The notes under the pieces were generated by a model, which was not told where the DNA came from, made no database searches, and saw nothing but the letters and a program-made list of their open reading frames with translations. 64,000 bases of DNA, taken from positions 17,220 through 81,219 of the forward strand of contig JAJSPD010000124.1 in NCBI GenBank assembly GCA_021307315.1, in the 5' to 3' direction. Made by a program: the position numbers and the translations under genes. Shown here in pieces: positions 11,559-23,019 of the stretch. The first letter of the stretch is position 1. Every line of letters starts with the position of its first letter. The stretch comes from Bisporella sp. PMI_857. Lineage: Eukaryota; Ascomycota; Leotiomycetes; Helotiales; Helotiaceae.

Positions 11559-13146
11559 CTAACTACCCGCGGCCGCGGCGGCGGAGGCAATCTGTGTCAG
11601 GATCGCGAGGTCATTCGGTGTATCCTCTTCCATTCGCCCTTCACTGGCCTCAATAAGTTCTTGCATTGGATCTGTATCAGAGACAGCCAAGCCACTGGAG
11701 GAGCGGTCATGCCCTAGAGGTTCCTGAGCATGGTGAGTTCCGGATGCTATGTTTTCTCTGATGATGGACTATGGTCAGCATCGATTAAAATTTTTGGCAT
11801 AAATAGGCGAGCAGCTTACATTTTCCCAATCCCATACCCGTTCTCTCCAGCTGATACGGGATGCGCCGGAGTCGGGTTCTCATCTAGCTCTCCTTCCTTG
11901 ATGTCTTTCCAAGAGCATTTGGCATGCTTTTTGGTACAAGCTGAGCAAGCAGTAAGATGCTTGGTGCAGTCAAACCTTAATCGCCTGCAACGGTCGCAAG
12001 GAGGTGTGATGACATCTCCTCTGGCTAGCTTTTCGATCTTTCCAGCCATTATCACACGATAATGACTTTCCAGCCCATCGTCAGAGGAAATTGGGTGAGA
12101 GAGTCTCCGAGAATCCGAATCTCCATTGAAGCCATGATCTGCAGTAGTTCCACGGCTGCCTTTCGGACGGGGCGTGTGTGCTACAGATCCACGACGCCCA
12201 TTAGCCATGAACTGCTCTAGTAGCTCTTGTTGTATCTTCGCCAGCTCTCCATTGACCGGTTTTGGAGCGCGATTGATGGCAGAGAATGGCTGTGGGGAGA
12301 ATGTTCGGTTCTCCGTAGGGCTTTCTGAAGTTGTGGTTGCAAGGTCTGTCTTCCGAGCTTGCACTGCTGCTTTCCTTCCTTTCAAATGGTAATTGAGTTG
12401 ACGGGCTTTGCTCGCTACGGCATCTGCTTTCTTGATGAGCATAGCTAATCGCGTCTCAAGAATATTTAGAGTTCCGAGCTCAGCGGCCTCATCCTCTGGC
12501 GTGGCCTGAGACGGAATCATCCTTTCCGGCGCTCCAGACATGATCAGCCTATAATCATCCTCTGGTATTTCAAGCTGACCACCTTGAATCCAAACTCGGC
12601 AGACCTTCCCATGATTCGTATCAGTTAGGACAAAATCAGAGAGGTTGGTTCTAGCAAAGGTTACAATATCCAGCCACGTCACGGATGATTGTTCCAATTG
12701 ATAGGACGATTGTACCACTTTGATAGGTCCGTCAAACAACTTCTCAAAAGACTTGAGGAGGAGCGGGCCAACAAGTTTGGCGCCGAGATTTGCTGCAAGA
12801 CTCTCCTGACGTTGGAGGACCCCTAACCAGGTTAGATAGGGCTCAGGAGAGAGCGAGAAAAGTATTGGAACTGATGAGTTGTGCCGCATAACGCACCATC
12901 TCCGACAATCACATATCAAGCACCTGACATAGACATACCTTCATAATCATCAATCATACCCAATACATCTGCGAACGTTTCGGCATCGCCTTCGATGAGT
13001 TTGAAAGGCGCAGTCTTGATCTTCAATAGGTAATTGATCTTGGATGGGCTGGGATGGGCTGGCCCTGAGGCAGCCGGTCTCGTGATCGAGTCATCCGGAC
13101 TGCGCTTGCGCTTCGTGCCGGGGATTTCTGGCGTCGGAGAGGCCAT
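11559..13146 (-). CDS. Protein with C-terminal Zn2Cys6 cluster (putative transcription factor)
   Basis: Exons 12939..13146, 11820..12822 and 11559..11757 join in frame to 469 aa. The N-terminus is Ser/Pro/Lys-rich with a basic patch (GTKRKRS). Residues about 50-180 are a globular region (IKTAPFKLIEGDAETFADVL, FEKLFDGPIKVVQSSYQLEQ, RVWIQGGQLEIPEDDYRLIM). A helix with heptads follows. At about residues 342-375 is a full fungal zinc cluster, C-X2-C-X6-C-X6-C-X2-C-X6-C, embedded in CDRCRRLRFDC and CSACTKKHAKC. Such clusters bind DNA as binuclear zinc; most fungal factors carry them near the N-terminus, so the position here is unusual. No fungal-specific TF (MHR) domain is evident. It could regulate transcription, but target genes cannot be inferred. 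Confidence 0.8.
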
Positions 13147-13295
13147 GCTGACTCTTCGTTATTACGGACAAGAGAACTCGAGATGGCGAAGAAACAAAGC
13201 TAGATGAGAGTGCGACCGAAGGGTGGTGTGCCCGAGGATGTCTGAGCGGGGCAACTCGAGAGCCGGCGGAAGCAGAGATTGCGCGGAGGTGAGAG

Positions 13296-13748
13296 ATGGC
13301 GGAAGGGAAGCCGATAGATAATCAAATACTTTTGATATATATCTCACAGATGATGGCAGTGGTAAGTGGCTGGAGGAACACTCCTTTGCGTGCTGTTAGC
13401 AGGATTCAGCGTGGACTGCCACCTGTGCGAATGGCATCTTCCGGTAACCTTCAGTTTACTGGGCGGGAGCTGCTTAATCCTGTTCTCGCGTATGAATTAC
13501 ACGATATTCCTTGGGAGACACTAATTGATCAATTGAGGCAGGGCGGCAGGGATGGCGGTGTGGGATGGAAGGAAGGGGGTTTGTTTCTTTTCTGTGGCGA
13601 TGGGATGGTGTTGTTTGTTTTGATGAGAAGAAGGAAGAAGATGTTGCCGTTCGGAAGGGGGAAAGATTTGGGGGGGGGACAGCAGTTGTTCAAAATCGCG
13701 CGGAGCCCGAGTTTCCGCTCCACTAGCCCTGAACCACCTGATTCATAG
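13296..13748 (+). CDS. Uncertain hypothetical protein, divergent to the zinc-cluster gene
   Basis: Single open frame of 150 codons, starting 149 bp from the divergent zinc-cluster gene. The middle (MASSGNLQFTGRELLNPVLA, YELHDIPWETLIDQLR) looks protein-like, preceded by a basic amphipathic stretch that could be a mitochondrial presequence. The C-terminal third is Gly/Arg/Lys-rich simple sequence and is less convincing; a splice site in the G-rich tract may end the real protein differently. I do not recognise a family. Confidence 0.3.
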   Translation: MAEGKPIDNQILLIYISQMMAVVSGWRNTPLRAVSRIQRGLPPVRMASSGNLQFTGRELLNPVLAYELHDIPWETLIDQLRQGGRDGGVGWKEGGLFLFCGDGMVLFVLMRRRKKMLPFGRGKDLGGGQQLFKIARSPSFRSTSPEPPDS

Positions 13749-14016
13749 CGCCGCCTCCCCCCCGTGGGAAGAAAATAAAATAACCCCATATCACGCGTAG
13801 TACTACCTATACCACCCTGATTAACGAGTCTCAGGTCACCTAAGTGTACGCTATCGCAACCCTAAAATTATTTCAGCCTCATCATCACCTGCATATTCAA
13901 ACACCCCCCCCCGCCAACCAATCTTATCTTCCCACACGGTCAACCACAATCCACCAACCCACCCGCTACCACTACCACTGCCACTACCACCATCACAACA
14001 CTTCGGCAAACCTAAG

Positions 14017-14632
14017 ATGTCTTTGCAAGAACGTGGTGGCAGAGGCGGCAGAGGCGGAGGACGGAGCGAGCACCGGGGAGGTCGCGGTGGGCGGGGAAAC
14101 CATGAGGGCGGGGGACGAGGCGGTGGTGCTACGGGTGGAAACGCTGGCGAAAGGCCGAAGAAGGAGAACATTCTGGATCTGGCCAAGTATATGGACAAGC
14201 AGATTACAGTCAAGTTTACTGGCGGACGGGAAGGTACGTGATGTGGTTGCATTGTCGAACGAAGGAAGGAACGCCGCGCAGCAATGTATCCTGGCGCGGA
14301 AAGCAGAGCCCAGGGGCGTTAGCAGAAGAGATAGTTGATCTGGTTACAATGGGTGCATGCTGACCCTTCGCAGTCAAGGGCACGTTGAAAGGTTATGACG
14401 CATTAATGAACTTGGTTCTCGACGATGTAGAGGAGCTCCTTGCCGGCAAGTCAATCGTGGGGACTTCTCTATTTCACCCTAACTAATATTTCCTGCAGAT
14501 GGAGAAGGCAACACGTCAACACGCACACTCGGCCTCGTAGTTGCCCGCGGAACGCTTCTGGTCCTTGTCAGTCCTTGTGATGGCAGTGAAGAAATTGCCA
14601 ACCCCTTTTTACAGCCTGTCGAAGATGAATGA
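14017..14632 (+). CDS. LSM7: U6 snRNA-associated Sm-like protein LSm7
   Basis: Exons 14017..14233, 14374..14445 and 14499..14632 join to 140 aa. The N-terminal ~45 residues are an RGG-rich tail, then KKENILDLAKYMDKQITVKF. The Sm1 motif continues across intron 1 into VKGTLKGYDALMNLVLDDVEE, and Sm2 is LGLVVARGTLLVLVSPCDGS, ending EEIANPF. This is the signature of LSm7, one of seven subunits of the LSm1-7 (cytoplasmic mRNA decapping) and LSm2-8 (U6 snRNP) rings. Intron 2 uses a GC donor (GCAAGT) with a CTAAC branch site and CAG acceptor; no GT donor gives the conserved sequence. The gene is convergent with PAN3, another mRNA-turnover gene, 380 bp away. Confidence 0.93.
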
Positions 14633-15012
14633 ACGAGATGGCGCAGTCTGCGGAGCCAGGTCATAAATACAAGAAGCCCGGGAAGTTGATAATTCGGATG
14701 CGACGCTGCATGGTCAACTCTATGCCAGAAAGATGTACAATAATCAAGGCGCCTGTGTCATAGTCACCGTTAGGTATGCTGGCAGCAAAACTTGTCACGC
14801 AATGAAGTACCTGCTCCTTGAGCTGGAGCATTATCGGACCATTATTTTGAAGTCTTTTCTTCTTCTTTTGCTTTCTATGTTTCTGAATCGCTGTGCATTC
14901 CCTCTTCAGGAGATATCATGCAGACTCATATTGCAGAACACCACTAACTCATGAATTCTTTCAATACACGCATCAACTCTTTCTCGTAAGGCCTGATATC
15001 CAAATACAGGTT
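14633..15012. other. Shared 3' region between LSM7 and PAN3
   Basis: Convergent 3' ends meet here. No gene is supported; the plus-strand frame at 14733-14954 has no protein character. It must contain both polyadenylation regions. Confidence 0.5.
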
Positions 15013-17706
15013 CTAGAATCTCCTCGTGCCCTTTTGTAGATCTGCGAACGCCGCGGCCACTCGCGCATTCAGCTCTTTATAAGTAACCACATACACACTT
15101 TGCTCATCACGACTGGTCAATCTGACCTTCTCTTCAATCCCCGCGTCCAACTTATTCATACACCGGATCATATGTCCCAAATCCAGTACAGCTTTCCCAT
15201 CTCCATCCACCTGATGGAAGGTGTAATCCCGAAATAGACTCAGCAGGTAGAATTTCCCATGCGGACTCCAGTCACGATCAGTTGAGTGCTCTGGTCGCTC
15301 CAGTACTGTATTTAGTTTAGTTATTAGCCTGAACATCCTCCCATTCTCGAGTTCGCGGAAAAGCTCCGAGTTTTGAGTGTCGATAGCATGTTGCGCACTA
15401 TCAAGCGCTGTCAAAACATGTGGAGTTATATGCGCAAGCAAGTAATCAACGCTCTTGAGCTCAGCTCCATCAGTTGGTGTTATGAGCCAGGTGACTACAT
15501 TAACAAGCTCCGTGGTATAATTACGAGCAAATTGACTATGTGGCAAATAACGTTAGCAGACGATTTTGAACGGATAGAGTAGAAAGGAAATGCGTGAGAC
15601 GCAATCCGCTCCTAGGCCCCCGGAGCTTGGAACTCACTCAATTGCATTTTTCACAGAAATGGAGGCAGACAGATTATTCACGCCTAAACCAAGGATCAGC
15701 ATGCCCAAATTCTTCATATCATCCTGCTGCAAGTCAGGTAAAGAGCGTTGCTCGCCGAATTTGACAACATCGAGAATCGAGCAAGCGTTGATTCGAATGC
15801 GATTCTTATCGGTAAGTATGATTTTAGTAGGATCCAAGCACCGGATAGCAAGATTAGCAGCATGGACAGTTTTGATGGCTGAAGCAATCTGCACGATATA
15901 ACTCCATAAGACGCTGTCGGCAACAGGCGTTGAAATGGGTCTCCCATATCTATTTGTGCTTGGCGTGGCGTGGTGCTCAGCCAGTGTTTTGGACATTGGA
16001 AAATAGTCGGTCACAAAGACTAACGAACTCTCACCGCCGAACTGTTGCGTAGTAAACGCTTCAATGACGGAGACTACATTTGGATGATCAATGGCTTTCC
16101 ATGGCTGAACTTGCCGAATAGCACTTTCGTTTGTAAGACGATATCCTAATATGAATTAGGCATGGCTATGAGAAGTAACGTGATCTCATACCTTTAAGTC
16201 TTCGCAGCGAGTATAGTTGGCCGTTCTTGCTCGATGTAGCTCTATACACCCAGCTGGGGTATCCAAACTTGGTGGCGCTTTTTTGGCCACTCTGGTTGTT
16301 GTGAGCTACAAGAGGTGCCAACGAATGGTAGTGTCCTACTACCGGTGGAAGATTTGGTGCTTGACGGAATGAGATATGGTCCCTCAAATGACATCATGCA
16401 GACGTACCTTGGAAGGGTTGTAAAGCAGCTTCTGATTTCTTCTGCATATCTTCTCTGAGCTTATCTGGCATAAAAAACTCGTGGGAATATTTCTGGTAAG
16501 GCAAGAGGTTTTCCCTGCTTTTGGCAACATCCGCATAAAGGTGATATTGAAGCTATCTCAATCAGCATACGGCTCAGTTTCGCAGATTGGAGACTCACCG
16601 TCTGTGCTGTTTGGTTGTATGTTGTCTGAGCAGGATAGAATGGGACTGTCCCACTAGCAATAGAGCTACTATCCTGAAAGGGATTAAATTGAGTTTCGCC
16701 CATGACATGTGCCACAGAGCCCATGTTGAAGGGATCCGTATAATTTTGTACATCGTGAGAGGTGCCGTTGGTCGCCTAATCTATGGTAAGCATAAACCTG
16801 CTAAGAAATGACCGCTTCGTAGCCCATGTCGAATGGAGAGTAAATGCGTAACTAAGCCAGTCTAACGTACTGTGTGGGCAATTGTATAATCCAATGCTCC
16901 TGGAATAAACTCTGCGGTCTCTGCCGGGTTTAATAATGAAGGCTCCAAATCTGAGGTCTGCGGTAAGGCTGGCGCTGGAGTACCTACTCATGTCAACGAG
17001 AATAATACAAACATAATATGCAAATTACCACTATTTGGTACCCGGGGAGTAAAAACTGCTGTTGCCGCAGCTTGAGTAGAGAACGTGCCAGCTTTGGTGG
17101 GTGCAGGTAATGCAGGCGTAAAAGCGGGCGACTCAACGTTGAGCGTCTTTTTTCTATATTGGTGATAACAATTAGCCTTGCGCATACCAATTGCATTATT
17201 AACAAAAATTGCGGCAACATGTCAACGGTATCTCTGCTTGAGCCTGTGTTCAAACCGAGTCTTTCTTGTGATTATGGGAGTGACAAGACTTCCAGATCAT
17301 TGTAAAGAGTTCCCACTTCCCTTTCTACAACTATAAAGGACTCCACCCCAAAATAACTCGAATTGATGTTGATCTGCAGAGAATTCTTACATTGCCTGAG
17401 CAATCTCACAATCTATGGCTTCCAAGCCCAAAACCTTAATCCCCTTTTGTAGTAAGAATGAAATACTTACGGCTCGGATTGCGTCAGGGTATTCTTGTTG
17501 GGGTCATGATTGAAGGCACAACCTTGGTCTTCATATCGACAGTGACCATATATCAGCACATTTCTGCATAGTGTATCCTTCGCATGTTCTTGGTTCTGTC
17601 AGCCATTGCCTCATGCTTCAATAGACGTGTTCCTCGTACCACGGCCTTTAGGTCTCGGAGAGCCGGCAGGTTTTCGAGACTCCGTTTGAAATCTGGCTGC
17701 CGCCAT
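15013..17706 (-). CDS. PAN3: PAN2-PAN3 deadenylation complex subunit PAN3
   Basis: Nine exons (17640..17706, 17471..17588, 17029..17153, 16871..16983, 16599..16775, 16408..16552, 16192..16359, 15638..16145, 15013..15535) join in frame to 647 aa, the usual size. The N-terminus MAAARFQTES leads into GREHAKDTLCRNV and a CCCH zinc finger (C..YGHCRYEDQGCAFNH) that binds poly(A). A low-complexity linker with the NVESPAFTP and MGETQFNPFQ segments follows. Then come a pseudokinase domain (FGYPSWVYRATSSKNGQLYS, VVSVIEAFTTQQFGGESSL, IRCLDPTKIILTDKNRIRIN), a coiled coil and the C-terminal knob (DRDWSPHGKFYLLSLFRDYT, MIRCMNKLDAGIEEKV). PAN3 dimers bring the PAN2 nuclease to poly(A)-binding protein for first-stage tail trimming. 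All introns are GT-AG. Confidence 0.95.
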
Positions 17707-18511
17707 TGTACTCGATCTTCCAGCTATCTGCCACGCCCCGATGACACGTTACGGGACCTAATTTCTGGATTAGCCAGTAAACAAAGCAAACGAGGCATAG
17801 GGACGCGGCAGGGTCGAGATATCTGCTGTGGCACCGGCCATCCACCTGCGCAATCGCGGGGGCTGGGCCAGGTTGTGGAGTCGGTGACACAGATTCTAAA
17901 TAGGCATTGATGCTGTTACTCACTTGAATCTGAGGAACATTTCTCGAGGCAGGGTCGGTGAAGAAACTGGCTCTGCCATCAATGTTAGGTAGCGAGCAAG
18001 GAACCAATTGTAAGCCGCACATTCATATAACGAGAGAATGAATTCAGATCTCCATCCTCTTTGTCGCAGAGCCTCTGAGGGTAGGCGTAATATATATTGA
18101 ATGATGGGGATAGCGTTCTCGTGGCAGTTGAGGCTGCGGGGAGGAAGATAAAGCATAGTGAGGCTGATGCTGAGGCTCATGCCACTAGAGTGTGAGCTTG
18201 GGGAAGGATTAAAGTTGCTCCGTCCCGACGACTTCTGTGGCTTGATCGATTACATAATATGGCTGAGGCGGACAATAAGTGACCTTTCTTCCTAAATCCC
18301 CCCCCCCACCCGCTTAGCCAGCAGCTACATCACTCAACCACTTTCTATATGACTACACTTATTCTGAAGCTTCCTTCTTTCACACCAACCATCTGACGAC
18401 TTACTATACTTTTGCTACCACTAGTTACTGTGCTTCCATTCATTCATTCTTTTGAGATGCCCAGATAGCAACATATTGTCAATTTGTTCCGGAAACATAG
18501 AACACACTAGA
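17707..18511. promoter_or_regulatory. Divergent promoter region, PAN3 / UBX gene
   Basis: An 805-bp region between two divergently transcribed genes. It has a C-rich run (18298-18310) and pyrimidine-rich tracts (18320-18450) just upstream of the UBX gene, common in ascomycete promoters. Open frames inside it (for example 17920-18180 minus) have no family resemblance and are treated as non-coding. Confidence 0.45.
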
Positions 18512-20078
18512 ATGGCAACGTCGGATGTCGATACCAGCGCACTCTCGGAAGCCCAACAACTGGCCTTGCAGCAGTTTACATCAGTTACTGATCAGGAGCC
18601 TGCTGCTGCTATTCCGCTTTTACAACGTTCAGAGTGGAATGTGACGGTACGCATATCTCTCCGCGCTACAAACATATCCATATGCTGATATGCAACAGAT
18701 AGCCATTGCTAAGTTCTTTGACGGCGAAGGTACAGACCCAGTCGCAGAGGTTCTTGCGGCACAAAATGCCCCTCCACCGCGAGCTGCTCGACACGAGAAT
18801 CTGCAGCAAAGCCTCCTTCATGATGACCCTTACTTCAATAATTCCCGATTATCAAACGATCCTGCTCCTCGAATAGTCCCTCAGCCAGAGGATCAGATTG
18901 CCACAAGACCGCCTTTTATACTGGGCTTAATATTTACACCCTTTAACCTTCTCTATAAGCTATTGTCGACCACGTTCGGACTATTCTATTATATATTTCC
19001 TTTCCTTCGCCGAGACACCACGAATGGAACAGTGAGGAGACCGACGGCCACAGGCAGGAGGGCTCTCAAACCTAGGGATGCAGCAGCACGGTTGAAACGT
19101 GAAATAGAGGAAGAATATGGCGAAAACGCTCTTCCGTTTTATGAGGGTGGGTATGCGCAGGCCCTAGACCTTGCAAAGAAAGATCTGAAATTTCTCCTCA
19201 TAATTCTTTGTTCGCCGGAACACGATGACACGTCCTCTTGGGTCCAGGAAACATTGCTCTCTGGCGAGGTTCAGGCCTTCTTAAATAATCCAGCAAATGA
19301 CATCATATTCTGGGCTGGTGATGTAAGGGACTCGGAGGCATATCAAGTGTCTACAGCTTTGCGCTGCAATAAGTTTCCATTTACAGCCTTAGTTGCGCAT
19401 ACGCCGCAGCAAAGCGCAACTGCCATGTCAGTGCTTACCCGTTTAACGGGACCTATGCCTACAACGGCATATCTAGCCAAATTGCAGTCAGCCATAACAT
19501 CTCACGCAGAGCAATTGAGGACAGTCAGGGAAACTCGGAATGCGCAGAATTTTGAGAGGACCTTGAGGCAGGAACAGGATTCCGCATATGAAAGATCTTT
19601 AGCGCTAGATCGAGAACGCGTAAGGCTCAAGCGAGAAGCAGAGGCTCAAGTGGCAGAACAGGAGATTCTAGAGAAGAAAGCCGCGGAAGAGGCAGCTACG
19701 CTTGCAGAAAAGAAGAAGCAATGGCGAAGATGGAGGGCGAGGAGCGTGGTGCCAGAGCCGAGCGCAGATTCCAAAAACATAGTAAGAATAGCAATAAAAA
19801 TGCCTGAGGCAGCAAGGATCATGCGACGGTTTCCAGCAGATGCCACTCTGGAGGAGCTCTACGCATTCGTAGAATGTTATGACTTTCTCCAGTCGGGATC
19901 CATCGATGAGGTAGTCGATAAGCCAGAGGCTTATGAGCATGTGTTTGACTTTAGACTCGTGTCAACATTACCCAGGGTGGTGTATGACCCCGAACAGGGG
20001 GGCACAATCGCTGAAAGAGTTGGCAGGAGTGGAAACCTTATCGTTGAACCCATTATAGAGGATGAGGATGAGGAGTAA
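18512..20078 (+). CDS. UBA-UAS-UBX protein with membrane hairpin (FAF2/UBXD8, Ucp10-like)
   Basis: Exons 18512..18646 and 18699..20078 give 504 aa. Residues about 10-60 are a UBA domain (EAQQLALQQFTSVTDQEPAA, LLQRSEWNVTIAIAKFFDGE). A hydrophobic hairpin lies at about 118-148 (FILGLIFTPFNLLYKLLSTT). A UAS thioredoxin-like domain follows (FLLIILCSPEHDDTSSWVQE, FLNNPANDIIFWAGDV), then a charged coiled coil and a C-terminal UBX domain with R..FPADATLEELYAFVE and an LPR loop in place of the usual FPR Cdc48-binding motif. This layout is that of FAF2/UBXD8, which recruits Cdc48/p97 to the ER membrane and lipid droplets for protein extraction and degradation. Domain order and length fit well; the exact yeast counterpart is uncertain. 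Confidence 0.88.
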
Positions 20079-21254
20079 TCATTAGCGGCATTTCAAGGCG
20101 TTTGTAAGTCTGACTATGGTAGACCATAATCATGTATAATATGTCGAAGGCAGCGAGTTGATTCTCCAAAGCTCCGCTTAGCATATTGTCCAAATGTGTG
20201 AGAGGATGCAATGGTTTAGGTTTGCTGAGGCCGATTCCGATTTCGTGTCATGGCTAGTCATGTATACAATGCTCATGGATGTGAAGAATCCTTTGCTGTG
20301 CTTGGTATACCAAGAATTGTCTACCCTAACACCGTTGGCATATTTCCTACTAGTTTCCAATCTACTTTAAACCCGATCAAAAGGCGCCAAGTCTCCCTCC
20401 CTTTCTATTGGCATATTGATACTATAAACATGTTCTCCGTAGGTTAATAGCCCTGAGCTTCAATAATTCTACATCGTAAGACCACGAAGTTGGAAAAAAA
20501 AGGGGAGGGGGTTTGAAGCCTTAGCAAAGTTTTGCGAGCTTCTCAAAAACCTGGTAAGCTTTTCAGACGAACTCCCGAAAACATGCCATCATGCCACACA
20601 ACCATAGAAACGCTCCTGATACCTTCCTGCGCAGCATCAGTTCAAATAGTAAGTTACTTCTCATAAAGAACCATTCTTGCTTAGGAATCCCTCTTAAACC
20701 CTACCAGCCTCGAGGTAGTTTAGTCCTAATTGTCTATTTAAAACTATGCATCACCTCTCCACCACGAAGCTACAGGACGCTCTCTGGCGCGAGGGATGAA
20801 AATCCCATTTTGAGATTTCCATTCCGAAGATTAATGTCATATATGACGAAACAATCCTTTCCTCACCGATATATACGGGTCTAATGACCTATTTGGATAA
20901 GATCAAGGCGCCATGGGGCAATACCGTTTAACACGGCACAAATCCGCGGAACCTTCAAAAGAGATTTACCTTTAGCTAGGAATCTTGCTCTTGGAGGACC
21001 AGGTAGGTGTTAATATGCCACTAAACTTCGGACGTTTCATAGGTGTCATGATCAAAAGTATATTTGCGGTGAGAAAAAAGAGACGGACAAAAACAAAGAA
21101 AGGACATAAAATGGCAGAACTGGGAGGAAGAGGCAAAACCCATGAGCTTTTGGATCTCGATAATTAGCATATGCTCATATATACATGATAGATAAGAAAG
21201 CACTTTTGCTTCGATAGTTTGGTGGCGTTGATATTATTTAATGTGGCTAATATT
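20079..21254. other. Convergent intergenic region, no gene seen
   Basis: Lies between the 3' ends of the UBX and acid phosphatase genes. Several frames of 60-97 codons exist on both strands but none shows a motif or a splice partner. A short purine-rich tract occurs at about 20490-20515. Confidence 0.45.
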
Positions 21255-22434
21255 TCACTTGTAAAAGACGGCCGCATCTTCATCATGCTCCCCCAGATTA
21301 CCCAAACCCCAATTTGCCTCCACGGTAGACATGATGCTGTAATGATTGAATTCTTCATCATTCGTTGTACCATGAAGTTCGGGAGGTACTGCATCGCCGA
21401 GGAGAATTGAGAATACTCGGTTGTCTGAAAAGTAGTTCTCTGTTTCATCAAAAGCTAAGATATGTTAGATATAGGAACATAGCGAGTGGTTTTCTAAGCC
21501 CGACGAAAGATATGACAAGATAATAAGACATACTCAACAAGACCAGAGTGTTGTTCATGAAGTTCTTGTCCGTGAGGAGAGGTGTCAAGAATCTGTTCGC
21601 CCACGCTCCTGCAACCGTGATCGAGGAATCGTGACCATCATTTGCTGTACCTTAGATCAGCACAATCAACAATCCAAGGGAGATGCAAGCTCACTCATGT
21701 TCGGCGTAATGAACATCCATTGTGGTAATTGCCCATTTTTCAGGTCTCGATCAAACATCGTAAAGTTCTTTATTTTGGCCAGGCGGTCCTCAACACTCGT
21801 GACTGAATCATAACTCATCAAGGGACTTCATCACCGTTAGCAACGAATTGTTCAGGTCCTTGCCCAAATGAAATTACATACTTGTGTTTTCGAACGTAAT
21901 CGTTTGCTCCGGTCACTTGATTCACATAATCGCCTTGAAATCCCGAGTATGGAAGGCTCTCCTGATACTCACTCCAGCTGACCCCTTTAGCCTCTAACAA
22001 ATCGACGATTGTCTTGTACGTCTTGTCAAGACGCCAGAACAAATCAAGAAAGACCCAGTGGGTGTCTCCTCCCACTGATCCAACGTAGTTCGGCTGACTG
22101 GGATGTGTGAGAGCGTGATAGTTTGTCAAAGTGATACCTTTCTTGGCCAGCGCATTCAAGTTCACTTCAGTCTTTCATTAGCAACCTGACTTCGTAGGGT
22201 CGGGAAAGGCGCAATCCTACCATCACCGGCCGCCAAATCGAAATCCGTGTTCTCGAGCCAGATTGTTACAAAGCGATCGAATTTCTTTCCCTTTACCGAG
22301 CTAGTTGGACTGAGAGTCTTCGCTGTCGCACGGGCAGCCGCAACCGCGGCCGCACCAGTCGCCGTGTACTGAGTTTGCGCACTGACCACGGTCAGTGAGG
22401 CGAGGACCACACCTAGAAAAGACGCCCAACGCAT
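21255..22434 (-). CDS. Secreted acid phosphatase / phosphoesterase (PF04185 type)
   Basis: Exons 22221..22434, 21882..22164, 21695..21825, 21534..21644 and 21255..21454 join to 312 aa. Residues 1-19 are a clear signal peptide (MRWASFLGVVLASLTVVSA). The family blocks follow in order: RFVTIWLENTDFD, LNALAKKGITLTNYHALTHP, SQPNYVGSVGGD, YVRKHNPLMSYDSVTS, LPQWMFITPNMTNDGHD, NTLVLLTFDETENYF and LHGTTNDEEFNHYS. Conserved Glu, Asn, Asp and His residues in these blocks bind the two metals in phosphate-repressible acid phosphatases and phospholipase-C-like relatives. The enzyme should release phosphate from extracellular phosphomonoesters. Two splice acceptors were picked because only they give KHNPL and NMTNDGHD. 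The C-terminus (LGEHDEDAAVFYK) is shorter than in larger relatives; the gene appears intact. Confidence 0.87.
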
Positions 22435-23019
22435 TTTGAACTGTTTTTCTTTCGAACCAGAACAACGAGGGTGTAAAATGAGAAGAGGGGAAAAGGGAAG
22501 GAAGAGAAAGAAGAGGCAAGAAAAGGAAAATCACATGGAGCGAATTCCAATATAGCCCCCAGTACGACTTGCCTCAATTTCACTGCCCCGCAGGATGATG
22601 GATGCGCAGCCAACTGACATCTGGAAATCAGCAGCGCCACCGGGGGATCTGCCATGGGTGCGGTGACCAGTTAAGGATGCGATATTACATCGTGCCCCAG
22701 GAACTGGGACATGATGTGGAAGTGCCGATGTTAGTGGTTCGGCATAGAGTGTATATCGGGTCTAGTATGTAATGTACGCACGGGGTTGGAGGGAACGTTG
22801 AATTAAAGCCCTCGCTTATAAAAGCAAATAAGCATGCTTGTTTACGCGCTAGCTCAGGCGCCTTTGAGGTTCATCAGCAATAAGGACTTAACGCGATATG
22901 ATTCTTGTCAGCTACATCCTTCGACCAAGTCCATCGTTGCATATCTAGACATGACTACCTTGAAAGGCTGATATTCAAGTTACATAGTTATTGAGCGCCG
23001 ATGAAGTATCTCCCGTGCT
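22435..23019. promoter_or_regulatory. Upstream region of the acid phosphatase gene
   Basis: Contains a long pyrimidine tract on the coding strand at about 22440-22530 immediately upstream of the start codon, then mixed sequence. No gene is supported. CACGTG-like PHO-type sites were not found by eye, so phosphate control is not shown. Confidence 0.35.
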
